Origin: Nymphalis io
Taxonomy: Eukaryota; Arthropoda; Insecta; Lepidoptera; Nymphalidae
Direction of reading: 5' to 3'
Assembly (NCBI RefSeq): GCF_905147045.1
Contig: NC_065903.1
Span: forward strand, 2,418,001 to 2,482,000
DNA length: 64,000 nucleotides
Shown: piece after piece, positions 54,754 to 64,000 of the stretch
How the letters are laid out: every line of letters starts with the position of its first letter
Position numbering within the stretch: position 1 is the first letter of the stretch
Made by a program: the position numbers and the translations under genes
The notes under the pieces: model-generated
What the model saw: only the letters and a program-made list of their open reading frames with translations
Databases searched by the model: none
Told to the model about the DNA's origin: nothing

Positions 54754-56390
54754 TCTCTTTCTTTCTATTTCTCGAATCTCACAATAAAAGCAAATTCGGT
54801 GATTTCTTCTGTGTAAATTGTTTTTGTATGTTTGTTTTTGATGAAAACGTGTTACGATGAGTAAGTAGCTACCGACTAATCTGACCAACAAGAACTTTAA
54901 AGCTCTCACGATATCTCTCATTATCCATTTTATATATTAATTTTGAGGTAAACGTTTACTTCTTCTCGAACTTTCGATTATTCTGTCGTCACGAGTTACT
55001 AGTCAGTCATACAAAAACGTCACGTTCTATGAAATAACCCGGCGATTACGATTTATTTGAACGAAATTGGATTTCCGTCTATTCATTATTTTAGCTTCAA
55101 CATGTTCTTTCCAATAATCTATTTTGCTATATTATTATTTTTATTATTATTTCATCAGTGTAATCTTTAAGTAAGTATTTTATGTATACTATAGTAACTA
55201 TTTTGAGAATAATGCTTAGTATTTGTCAGTTACACTAATAAACATTTGGTTTAATACTGAATCATTGCTTAGTATTAGTGAAAGTGAAAGTGAATTTTCA
55301 TGAATAGATTTCGATCCTATGAGCTTAGCGTCAACTACCCCCACCACAGTTCACTAAGCACATGTCACTTGCTGACCATAAACACTTCTGTGTTTAGTGA
55401 CAAATTGAAATGACATTACAATACGCAAAATAATGCGACGGTGTTCCATTTCCAGTAATACCTTTTTACTTATACCAACTTGTAAGCGATTACTTCTCAC
55501 TTATAACTAGGCAGCTTAACATTATACAATTAGTACGAAATACTAATATAAAGTTTGTGTAAATAAGGCATAATGCGATTATCGTTGGCTGACTTGTCGT
55601 ATAGATTACGCAACTTTACAGTAAATGTATTGTGATAATGTCCTAGTTGATTTGAGGAAAAAGTGTGTGCGCAAACATAGGTGCTCTCTCTATTTTTCAC
55701 TCAGACATTCTCATAATTAAAACAAATTGGACACTACTGGGAAGAGTTTAAACGCAGGACGAGCGGCTGCTTTACATGTGTAAAAGCCAATAACTTTTTT
55801 AATTGCCCGACCGTGTTGTTTGACACAGGACCTTGTGATCTGTACCTTATAAAGTAGACATTACACAAACGCGGAATCAGGATAGCCTCAGTTTATGCGG
55901 GCAAGCCATACACTACTGGCACAGTTACACACAATTTGAAATAATAAAACATATAGAAACAAAGTTAACTTCGATAGATTACTCTTTGTTAGATGTAATC
56001 GCGAAAAATAACTTCTAGTGGTCATGACATTCAGAAGTGGGTCACACGGAAATAACGCTCATCGTTTAAGTTTTTTATGGCTCGACAATGCTATGGAAGC
56101 GAAACTTCATTGTCGAGTATTCCACCTAGATAACGAAAGATTTATGACCTTTATGACGTGTAGTTTCAGATGAAGCGAATTAATTTTTGTTCATATTTTG
56201 TAAACTTGTAAGTAATCGAATTTTATTGTTTGCACTATACATAATGATAGAAATAATGGTAAATATAGTGATATTTCTTTATAAGTATAATACTTATAAA
56301 TATGCATTTACAAATATTTATATAATTATATTGTTCATGAATCTGTGTTTTTACATAACGTCGACTGCCTCGTCAACCTGATACCAATTA
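54754..56390. other. AT-rich stretch, no gene seen
   Basis: No supported gene. A 10-bp inverted repeat CTCGACAATG / CATTGTCGAG lies near 56081-56118. Confidence 0.4.
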
Positions 56391-56394
56391 GGTT

Positions 56395-56585
56395 CTGAGT
56401 ATTAGTACTGCTATTAGAAAACTTTTCTTTCTACGTCCAGAAACTCTCAGTAGCAGCCCGGAGTCTAGAAGTTAGCACTGTTACACGTGTCTGCGCCTGC
56501 GCTGTAACCCTTACTGCACGTATCTGATTTGCAGTCCCATTACATTATGAGAGTGAGGGAAAAGAGTCACACTGTCATTACACGT
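56395..56585 (+). repeat. SINE-C body
   Basis: CAGAAACTCTCAGTAGCAGC, CCCGGAGTCTAGAAGTT, GTGTCTGCGCCTGCGCTGTA, and GCAGTCCCATTACATTATGA then GAGAGTGAGGGAAAAGAG. It is the same family as 21812 and, in reverse, 60765. The tRNA-like head is missing. Confidence 0.6.
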
Positions 56586-56849
56586 ACATAATTATACTTA
56601 AGTCCTTAAAATAATGTTATTAGCGATAATGAAATAACGACCCTATTTCAGTAATTAATATTTAAATGTGCTTTCATATCGGAACAATTTCATTGGCATA
56701 ATATTTTAACTACATACGTTATAATCCATCTAATTATGAATAATTACTGTCATTATAAGGCTTTCTCCGTTTAATAGATGTTATTAAGTAGCATAATATC
56801 CTAATATTATAATGAGAGAGTGAGTTTATGTTTATGCGGAAAGTAATCT

Positions 56850-57130
56850 TTTTTTTATTATATTAGAATAGGAAGGCGTACGAGCATATGGGCCATCTGA
56901 TGGTAATTGGTCCCCAACGCCCATAAACAATGGCATTGCAAGAAATGTTGACCATCGTTTACCAATGCGCCACCAACCTTGGGAACTAAGATGTTAAGTC
57001 ACTTGTGCCTGTAATTATACTGGCTAACTCACCCTTTTAACCGGAACACAACAATACCAAATACTACTGTTTTACGGTAGAATATCTGAAGAGTGGGTGG
57101 TACCTAACCAGACGAGCTTGCACAAAGCTC
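56850..57130 (-). repeat. SINE-B copy
   Basis: Full-length, moderately diverged minus-strand copy (TTTTTTTTATTATATTAGAA tail side; CAGACGAGCTTGCACAAAGC head side). Confidence 0.85.
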
Positions 57131-58190
57131 TTCAAACTTCAAGACCTTAGCCGTGGGATAATCACAGGCTGTTTGCTCACTTTTACACGCGTCAAAATAG
57201 CGGTAATCGGTTGCAATTAAATGAAATTTACAGAGTAGTACTGGATCAAAAGAAAAATAATAAGAAGGATGAATAAACTTGATTATCATGGCAGTCGGAA
57301 CACTTCCTTATACTATTTGGTATAATAACGCTGTGCATTTTTTTATTTAGAAAGTCGAGCAAGCAAATTTGTTACCGGAGGTAAGTGACTATTTGTACTC
57401 ATGCACTGCACATGCATATAATCGAGCTGTTAGAAATATAAACGGCTTCTTCCACCGTCCATGGGATTTAAGCTTGGGTTCCAATGCAAGTCTGATCAGG
57501 AACAACATTTGTGAATACTAACTACATTCTAAAACTGTTTTTTTATTTTTTAAAAGAGTAACTACTCGAGTTTGTTACGGTTCTTTCTCGATTGAGATCG
57601 CATTCCGAAACTGTGATAAGCTTACAAAAATAGATATATTTATATAAAATAATATTTAATATTTTTTATAAAAACCGCAGACTAGTGAGCAGATGAGTAA
57701 AATGAATGAGCCCCAAGAAGGTTTTTAACGGTATTTATAATATCAGTTTATGACGTCAGTCTGCAACTGTTGCCACTAAAGTCACTCAACTATTTTAAGA
57801 AAAATAAATTACAAAGCCAGCAGTTGGCAACACATTGAATAAATAAATTACAAACTATACTGAGAGGTTGAGTAGAGCTAATGACTTACAGCACTCCTTA
57901 CTTTTAAAGTAAGTTGACTGAAACGTTTTATTGTAAAGCTTACTTGAATAAATACATTTCATTTGATCTTAATTGTAATAACATTAGCTAACTCTAAATT
58001 GAAAACGTAGCAATAAAGCACCGCAAAGGTAGCAAGCATATTTTCTGGTAATTTTTTTTGGTCACTGGAACAGAATATGTAATTCATTTCTGTATCTATC
58101 TAAAATATTTTGTAGATATAGGATTCGAAAACCATTTAAGATTTAGACTATGTCACTTATATAGTTTAAATTAAATTTTCCACCTAGAAC
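57131..58190. other. AT-rich stretch, no gene seen
   Basis: No supported gene. Confidence 0.35.
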
Positions 58191-58194
58191 GAAA

Positions 58195-58250
58195 ATCTAA
58201 CTTAGTTTCTCAGAATTAAATCAATTTAGTTCTGAGAAACGAAGTTAGAT
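58195..58250. repeat. 21-bp imperfect inverted repeat, 14-nt loop
   Basis: ATCTAACTTAGTTTCTCAGAA-type arms (58195-58215 and 58230-58250) differ at one position only. Size and loop are compatible with a small hairpin RNA precursor or a short palindromic transposon remnant. Confidence 0.7.
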
Positions 58251-58751
58251 CTAAGATAATATATTATTGAAATACTTGATTTCATTTTAAATAATCTAGT
58301 TTTATTTGCTTTGAAATATTGAATATAATATATATACTTATATATCTTACCAACTGCGTACGGGTAAAATTCATACAAAGTAACCGATTTCCATTTTCCA
58401 TCCGTATATTTGAAATATGCAAATATCCTTTCCAATTATATATAAAACCTACATACGTATGTTTCAAATTTCAACTTTCTGGATTTAGTAGTTTTGACCA
58501 TTCTATTGTAGATACTCTGAGATACATGTTGTTCATAATGTGTCTTTCAAATTAGACAAAGGACAATTATTAGAAAAATATCAATGGCATTAGAGCCTCT
58601 GTTTTATATAAAAATGTATTTTTCTACAATGAAGTTTTGATATAGATTATGTGAAAAATAATATGAGAAAAATCACTGAATGTATTCGCGCTAATGGATC
58701 ACGTACTTTAATATCAACATTGTGACATAGTTTCATGGGTTTTCAGGATTT

Positions 58752-58992
58752 CTTTATTATAGAATAGGAAGGCGGACGAGCATATGGGCCACCTGATGGT
58801 AAGTGGTCAACAACGCCAAAAGACATTGGCATTGTAAGAAATGTTAACCATCGCTTATATCGCCAATGCGCCACTAACCTTGGGAACTAAGATGTTATGT
58901 CCCTTGTGCCTGTAATTACACTGGCTCACTCACCCTTCAAATCGCAACACAACAATACCAAGTACTGCTGTTTTGCGTTAGAATATCTGATG
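58752..58992 (-). repeat. SINE-B, head end replaced by TGA repeats
   Basis: Well-preserved tail side (TTTATTATAGAATAGGAAGG) and body. At the head the sequence switches after AATATCTGATGA into TGATGATGATAG. The last roughly 50 bases of the head are missing. Confidence 0.8.
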
Positions 58993-59269
58993 ATGATGAT
59001 AGATACACTACGTGAGATAGGTTACACAACAGTCAAATACGGTAGAAATTATTATTAGTTAAAAAATACACATAAAAAACTAAAGTTAATATCAATAAGA
59101 GTAAAATCTCAAGATCAATGTGAGTGCGACGTTTTTACTTACATATTATATTTTTGACGCAAAATAGTTTTAATTCTGTCAAGTGAACGGAATTGTACAT
59201 GCTTTGATCGAACCCTGAACAGCAGGCTAAATAAAGCCATGTTGATTTCGTCTAACAGAAAGGCCAAAA

Positions 59270-59410
59270 TGTTTTTTTTTTATTGAAACTAAGTCCACTT
59301 ACCATCACGTGGCCCATTTGCAGGCTTGTAAGTGGACATATAGACATTGGCGCTGTGAGAAACCGGAACACAACAATACGTAACATTGTTGTTTTGCGGT
59401 TTGACATATA
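59270..59410 (-). repeat. SINE-B fragments
   Basis: A T run, CACTTACCATCACGTGGCCC (here in opposite orientation to the rest), then ACATTGGCGCTGTGAGAAAC and GGAACACAACAATACG. It is a rearranged and deleted copy. Confidence 0.5.
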
Positions 59411-59603
59411 TGTATTGCATTTATCTTTATCGTGATTAACAATTTATGCATTGAATTGAATAATTTAGACGAAATCGAAGTTAAAAATATCAAATAATTA
59501 TTGTCAAGTTCACTTTGAGAAGCTTCAGTTAAGCGATTAGATTGTGATCACTTTTGCTTAATGAATTTGGCATTGTTATACGAATATTGAATCCGTCCGT
59601 AAT

Positions 59604-59905
59604 CCGTAACAGCCTGTGAATGTCCCACTGCTGGGCTAAAGGCCTCCTCTCCTCTTTTTGAGGAGAAGGTTTGCAGCTTATTCCACCACGCTGCTCCAAT
59701 GCGGGTTGGTAGAATTCACATGTGGCAGAATTTTAGTGAAATTAGACACATGCAGGTTTCCTCACGATGTTTTCCTTCACCGTAAAGCACGAGATGAATT
59801 ATAATAACAAATTAAGCACATGAAAATTCAGTGGTGCTTGCCCGGGTTTGAACCCACGATCATCGGTTAAGATTCACGCGTTCTTACCACAGGGCCATCT
59901 TGGCT
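59604..59905 (-). repeat. SINE-A, full length
   Basis: Near-identical to the reference copy but inverted: it starts GTAACAGCCTGTGAATGTCC and ends GGGCCATCTTGGC. The word GAATATTGAAT occurs at 59582-59592 and 59927-59937 and may be its duplication, with about 20 extra bases at the 5' side. Confidence 0.92.
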
Positions 59906-60000
59906 TACTTGAGATGATTTCACTTTGAATATTGAATACGAATATAGAATTCAAGAATTTAAACAAGTATAAACTTAAATGAGAATAAATATGCTTAGGA

Positions 60001-60165
60001 GATCAGCTGGATCGGTGGTTGGAACATGTGAATTTTAACTAAGGGTCGTGGGTTCAAGCTCCATTTAATTTTCCAGTGCTTTAATGTGTGCTTGCTATAA
60101 TGGTATGAGGCTCAGTGGCGAAGAAAACATCGGGTAAAAACCTGCACGTATCGAATGTTTTTAAG
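60001..60165 (+). repeat. SINE-A, old diverged copy
   Basis: GATCAGCTGGATCGGTGGTT, the B-box region GTGGGTTCAAGCTCC and AGAAAACATCGGGTAAAAAC follow the SINE-A order with many changes. Confidence 0.6.
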
Positions 60166-60730
60166 TCAGTTAGTCAAGTGAAATATAGTACGACTACGAT
60201 AAGTATCGCATCATTTATCAGGCAATCATTAATCTGTATACATACATATATATAAATTAATAACTGACATACATATTAACGCTTAGCCTAACCTCTATTA
60301 TTAAATATGCACCACAAATAAGAAAAAATAAAAAAAAGTATTAATAAATAATAACTAAATTTAAATGACGTGGCTCTTTTGCTTTGCAGATAAATTAAAA
60401 AGAAAACTGAAAACTATATTCGCACCTAGCTAATATATTTAAGGTATTTGTTTAGACAGCCTATGATAGGTTTTATATAGGTCTATTTTTATATATGTAT
60501 TGGAGGCTGTTTATTCCTTTTCGTCTCGTAATTAATCCGACGGACTGAATTTGAAGGTTTTTTTTTTGGGAATGAAACAAATTGAACGATACCCGACACT
60601 TCGAGTGCTGGAAACAAGAATTTAATATTGCCTTGTAATCAAGTATTGTGCGAGGGTAAATAAATCTTTTTATTTATTTATTAAAACAAAACCGTCATCT
60701 GATTATTGGTGGTGGCTTATACCAGTTTTG
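60166..60730. other. AT-rich spacer
   Basis: No gene was recognised. Confidence 0.35.
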
Positions 60731-60764
60731 AGTCATGATACCTTGTAATAATAATAATGTCCTC

Positions 60765-60985
60765 CAGACCGATTTCGGCCACGGCGGCCAATCTCAAGAG
60801 AGATTAGCCAACTACGCAGGAAATATTATAGTGCAAAAGTGTAACACACAAGTGCACTCTATATTCCCTAACTCTCATAATCCGATGGGACGGCAATCCG
60901 ACACGACCGGAAAGAGTTCAGGCGCAGGACCAACGGCTTTTCGTGCTTTCCGAGGCACGGGAGTGAACACACTTCCAACTTTCTA
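60765..60985 (-). repeat. SINE-C copy, minus strand
   Basis: It contains GGCCAATCTCAAGAGAGATT, ACGCAGGAAATATTATAGTG, GATGGGACGGCAATCCGAC, GGAAAGAGTTCAGGCGCAGG and CGAGGCACGGGAGTGAACAC. These are the reverse of the SINE-C 3' half. A long open frame on the plus strand here is only an accident of the repeat. Confidence 0.65.
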
Positions 60986-61135
60986 GAATGAACGATGTAA
61001 GAAGTATTAACCATTCCTTACATCGCCAATGCGCCACCAACCTTAAAAACTAGGATATTATGTCCCTTACGCCTGCAGTTACACTGGCTTACTCACCCTT
61101 CAAAGCGAATGTCTGATGAGTGGGTGGTACCTAAA
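60986..61135 (-). repeat. SINE-B, internally deleted
   Basis: AACGATGTAAGAAGTATTAA, CGCCAATGCGCCACCAACC and GATGAGTGGGTGGTACC are present; both ends are cut. Confidence 0.7.
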
Positions 61136-61139
61136 AGTA

Positions 61140-61505
61140 CTAATTACAACGAAGACGCCACTTAATAATATTTTTCTTCTCAATTTCATGAACCACTTAA
61201 TATTCAATACCTGCTAGTTCTTATAACTTATACTGCACGCTTTTAACAAAAGCGTCGACGTTACGAAAATAATTTTATGTGTAATAAAAAACCTTTTACG
61301 TTAACCTTAAATCTAAGTTCACGAAGAGTTGTGTGACAATTAAAAAACTTCGACCTCATAAGCGATGTGATTTGTTGTTAAGAGCAAAGTTCTCAAAAGG
61401 TAATTAATATTATTAAGTAGGTAGGTAATTTGAGTAAATAGTCAAACGAATAGTTTTTAATACTGTGAAAGTCTAAGTAATAAGAAATGTATAAATTACA
61501 CAATA
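61140..61505. other. AT-rich spacer before the RTE element
   Basis: No gene was recognised. Confidence 0.35.
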
Positions 61506-61509
61506 TATA

Positions 61510-63880
61510 GCCGTGGAGCACCGGCTAGCCGTGGAGCACTGGCTTAGAATAGTACTCCCCCAATCTCATCCCGTGGGTGTCGTAAGAGGCGACTGAGGGA
61601 CGGGGAAAAGGGGGGATGGGCAGCAGCGTCCCCCCTCCCATAAACATCTTACCCCCTACTGCGCTCGCTAACACGCCTGCCCAGCGCGGTGAGTATGGGC
61701 AAACCCCTCCCTTAATGGCAGATGCGCCCAAAAAAAGGCCCCCAGTTACCGGCAAGCCCGCTAGGCCCGACCAAGGTAGCGGTCGCGGTATCGGCAGGGC
61801 AGGGGGTGCTAAGAATCACCGGTTCACGGCAGGCTACCGTATAAAACGACTGAAAATGGCAACGTATAATGGACGCTCGATGAGGCTGGACCATCACCTC
61901 GCCGAATTAGAAGTAGAGTTAAGTCATATAAACTGGCATATACTGGGGTTATCTGAAGTCCGAAGACAGAGGGAGGACACGATAACTCTAGAGTCCGGTA
62001 ACTTACTCTACTTCCGCGGAGGTGATAACCTCTCCCAGGGTGGTGTCGGTTTTCTAGTCAAAAAGGATCTCATTAGCAGCATTGTGGAAATCAGTAGTGT
62101 GTCGAACCGGGTAGCGTACCTTGTCCTAAAACTTTCCGACAGGTACTCCCTGAAGGTCGTACAGGTATATGCGCCAACTTCGACATACTCTGATGATGTG
62201 GTCGAAGCGATGTACGAGGACATCGCAAAGGCCCTCAACGACACCTCGAAGGCCCACTACAATGTTGTTATGGGAGACTTTAATGCTAAAGTGGGAGTAC
62301 AAGATAGCGGTGAATCGATAGTCGGACCTTACGGCTTGGGCTGCAGAAATCACAGGGGGCAAATGCTGGTAAACTTTCTCGAAGCACAGGGGCTTTTTTT
62401 GATGAATTCTTTCTTTCAAAAGAAGCCTCAGAGGAGGTGGACCTGGCGAAGCCCCGATAACGTGACAAGGAACGAGATAGACTTTATCATTTCGAATAAA
62501 AGGCACATATTTAGAGATGTTTCAGTGATCAACAGGTTTAATACCGGAAGTGATCACCGCTTGGTTCGAGGCACTCTAAATATCAACTTAAAAGCCGAAA
62601 GATCGAGAATGATAAGGTCTACTCTCCGACCTACCATGCTCCAAGCTGCTCAAGGCTCCGAAAAGTTCCAAATGGAACTTCAAAATCAATTCACCGCGTT
62701 GGAAACCATAAGCAGCATTGATGAGAGAACCGACACGCTGGTCAAAATACTGCAAAACACATCCCGCAAGTGTTTTCCGCCACAGAGAAGAGACAACGCA
62801 CCAAAACTCTCTGCTGAGACACTCGAGCTCATGAGAAAACGACGAGAACTACCATCGTTTTTGTCAGATAAGGCCTTAAACCGAACAATAAAAACGCTGA
62901 CACGACGCGATCTCCGACGCTTCAATACCCGCGCCATCAAGGCTGCGATTGAGCAAAATCGGGGATCGAAAGTGTTCGCTCGCAAGTTTGGGAGGCCGCG
63001 TCTGACAAAACTTAAAACTGAAAATGGTGGGGTCGTTACCTCTAGGCCTGAGATTGTCGGAGAAGTAGAGAGGTTTTATGGGCAGTTGTTCTCTTCAAGA
63101 TCGGATAAACCCGTGGGAATCAGTATTGATGACCAGCGCGCCCCTCTTATGCGCCATTACTCCGAGGAGCTCCCGGTCGTTGACCAAGGAGAGATTAGGG
63201 CGGCTCTAGAACAGCTTAAAAACAACAAAGCTCCGGGAGATGACGGAATCACAACAGAGTTGCTTAAGGCAGGCGGGACTCCGGTCCTGAAAGAGCTAGC
63301 AAGCCTCTTTAATTCCGTCATCCAACATGGCAAGACCCCGGAAACGTGGAGCGGGAGTGAGGTGGTACTGTTTTTCAAGAAAGGTGATAAAACCCTCTTG
63401 AAAAACTACAGACCAATCTCCCTCCTGAGTCACGTGTATAAGCTGTTCTCAAGAGTCGTCACGAACCGTCTCGCCAGACGACTTGACGAGTTCCAGCCCC
63501 CAGAGCAAGCCGGCTTTCGATCAGGCTACAGCACCGTGGACCACATCCATACTGTTCGGCAGATTGTGCAGAAGACCGAAGAGTACAATCAGCCGCTGTG
63601 TATGGCATATGTGGACTACGAGAAAGCCTTCGACTCCATCGAAACCTGGGCAGTGCTCGACTCATTGCAGAGATGTCATATCGATTGGAGATATATCGAG
63701 GTACTGAGATGTCTGTACAACGCCGCTACAATGACTGTCCACATCCAGGACTGTAAGACGAAGGCGATCCAACTGCGCAGAGGGTTGAGACAGGGGGATG
63801 TAATATCCCCGAAACTGTTCACCAACGCGTTGGAAGACGTTTTCAAAACGCTGGATTGGACTAGGTATGGAGTCAATGTG
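61510..63880 (+). mobile_element. RTE-clade LINE, 3' part lost to an insertion
   Basis: It starts with a GC-rich 5' region that includes a short tandem duplication (GCCGTGGAGCAC twice at 61510-61542) and CATCCCGTGGGTGTCGTAAG, text shared by many insect RTE 5' ends. One long frame covers endonuclease and the N-terminal half of the reverse transcriptase. At about 63880 it is interrupted by a copy of the R1-clade family of the array. Confidence 0.9.
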
Positions 63881-63883
63881 TAG
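61616..63883 (+). CDS. RTE-clade endonuclease/reverse transcriptase, truncated
   Basis: The first ATG is at 61616, but conservation of the fold suggests a start near MATYNGRSM (ATG 61856). Endonuclease motifs: MATYNGRSM, ILGLSEVRRQ (catalytic Glu), VQVYAPTSTYS, NVVMGDFNAKVG, RNEIDFIISNKR and TGSDHRLVRG. Reverse transcriptase motifs: NNKAPGDDGITTELLKAGG, VVLFFKKGDKTLLKNYRPIS, EQAGFRSGYSTVDHIHTVRQ, MAYVDYEKAFDSIE (first catalytic Asp) and LRRGLRQGDVISPKLFTNAL. It stops as WTRYGVNV-stop, created by the insertion, so YxDD and the thumb are missing. Otherwise the 755-codon frame is clean, so the element was young when hit. Confidence 0.92.
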   Translation: MGSSVPPPINILPPTALANTPAQRGEYGQTPPLMADAPKKRPPVTGKPARPDQGSGRGIGRAGGAKNHRFTAGYRIKRLKMATYNGRSMRLDHHLAELEVELSHINWHILGLSEVRRQREDTITLESGNLLYFRGGDNLSQGGVGFLVKKDLISSIVEISSVSNRVAYLVLKLSDRYSLKVVQVYAPTSTYSDDVVEAMYEDIAKALNDTSKAHYNVVMGDFNAKVGVQDSGESIVGPYGLGCRNHRGQMLVNFLEAQGLFLMNSFFQKKPQRRWTWRSPDNVTRNEIDFIISNKRHIFRDVSVINRFNTGSDHRLVRGTLNINLKAERSRMIRSTLRPTMLQAAQGSEKFQMELQNQFTALETISSIDERTDTLVKILQNTSRKCFPPQRRDNAPKLSAETLELMRKRRELPSFLSDKALNRTIKTLTRRDLRRFNTRAIKAAIEQNRGSKVFARKFGRPRLTKLKTENGGVVTSRPEIVGEVERFYGQLFSSRSDKPVGISIDDQRAPLMRHYSEELPVVDQGEIRAALEQLKNNKAPGDDGITTELLKAGGTPVLKELASLFNSVIQHGKTPETWSGSEVVLFFKKGDKTLLKNYRPISLLSHVYKLFSRVVTNRLARRLDEFQPPEQAGFRSGYSTVDHIHTVRQIVQKTEEYNQPLCMAYVDYEKAFDSIETWAVLDSLQRCHIDWRYIEVLRCLYNAATMTVHIQDCKTKAIQLRRGLRQGDVISPKLFTNALEDVFKTLDWTRYGVNV

Positions 63884-64000
63884 GTGGGGACCTGTCGCTT
63901 CCGGCCGTCGTCGAGAAGATGGCCGGAAGCGAAGAGATCTGGGCGGCAGTGTCACGGTTCAGCGCATGTGTCATGTCGCAAAAGGAGGAGGCAGAGCGGG
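63880..64000 (+). mobile_element. fifth R1-clade copy, nested in the RTE element
   Basis: It begins GTAGGTGGGGACCTGTCGC, a 5' truncation point slightly upstream of that of E3, and reads VGGDLSLPAVVEKMAGSEEI, WAAVSRFSACVMSQKEEAER in frame, nearly identical to E3 and E4. It continues beyond the window. Just before it the RTE text reads CTAGGTATGGAGTCAATGTG, which contains AGGTATGRA, as does the array target. Confidence 0.9.

Noticed and set aside
60735..60986. 83-codon plus-strand frame as a small gene.
   Set aside because: It coincides with an inverted SINE-C copy and has no recognisable protein feature.
61560..61610. RTE 5' region with GTCGTAAGAGGCGAC hairpin as a possible HDV-like ribozyme.
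   Set aside because: I could not find a consistent P1/P2 pairing or a GGGCAAC-like joining segment; only a single stem fits.

Overview
The window is nuclear DNA of an insect, almost certainly a butterfly or moth (Lepidoptera). It is AT-rich and non-coding for the most part and is packed with repeats that I recognise as lepidopteran: a tRNA-derived SINE with a clear B box (called SINE-A here), a second poly(A)-tailed SINE-like family (SINE-B), a tRNA-headed family (SINE-C), and remnants of R1-, RTE-, jockey- and CR1-type non-LTR retrotransposons, a mariner and a Tc1/mariner-like transposon. I found no complete protein-coding host gene. The only host-derived pieces are two good tRNA-Val(AAC) genes plus a broken copy (2.3-3.3 kb) and a 5' fragment of the glycosylation gene ALG12 (42.9-43.4 kb). 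Family names for the SINEs are descriptive labels of mine.

Layout. 0-24 kb: scattered SINEs, the tRNA-Val trio, CR1-like, LINE-like and RTE remnants, an R1-type tail nested in a SINE-B, and an unassigned GC-rich retroposed element at 11.8-12.2 kb. 24-42 kb: a decayed Tc1/mariner-like transposase, more SINEs, one R1-type element nested inside another (31.2-31.9 kb, both with visible target-site duplications), RTE tails, an internally deleted mariner with intact ends (39.57-40.33 kb), and a LINE/R1-type cluster. 42-44.2 kb: a jockey-like LINE on the minus strand split by about 1 kb that carries ALG12 exons 1-3 on the plus strand. 45.98-54.19 kb: the centrepiece. 61.5-64 kb: an RTE element with a long intact reading frame, cut short by another copy of the family found in the centrepiece.

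The centrepiece is a head-to-tail array of four GC-rich R1-clade retrotransposon copies (E1-E4). Each ends in poly(A), and all copies plus both outer edges are separated by the same 14-base target sequence GGTATGAACAAAGT (five occurrences). The array therefore looks built by repeated insertion into one target that is regenerated each time. E1, E2 and E4 all start at the same base, and their first 103 nt fold on paper into a complete HDV-like self-cleaving ribozyme (P1, P2, P3, P1.1, P4 and a CTGA J4/2 with the catalytic C). E2 keeps an intact gag-like ORF1 followed by an overlapping ORF2 that holds only the endonuclease. E3 is 5'-truncated. E1 has only UTRs. E4 is a mosaic with three internal deletions. 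No copy is autonomous.

Working model (inference): transcripts reading through the array would be cut by the ribozyme at each complete 5' end. This would release unit RNAs, some still carrying the downstream target sequence at their 3' end, which could favour re-insertion at the same target and growth of the array.
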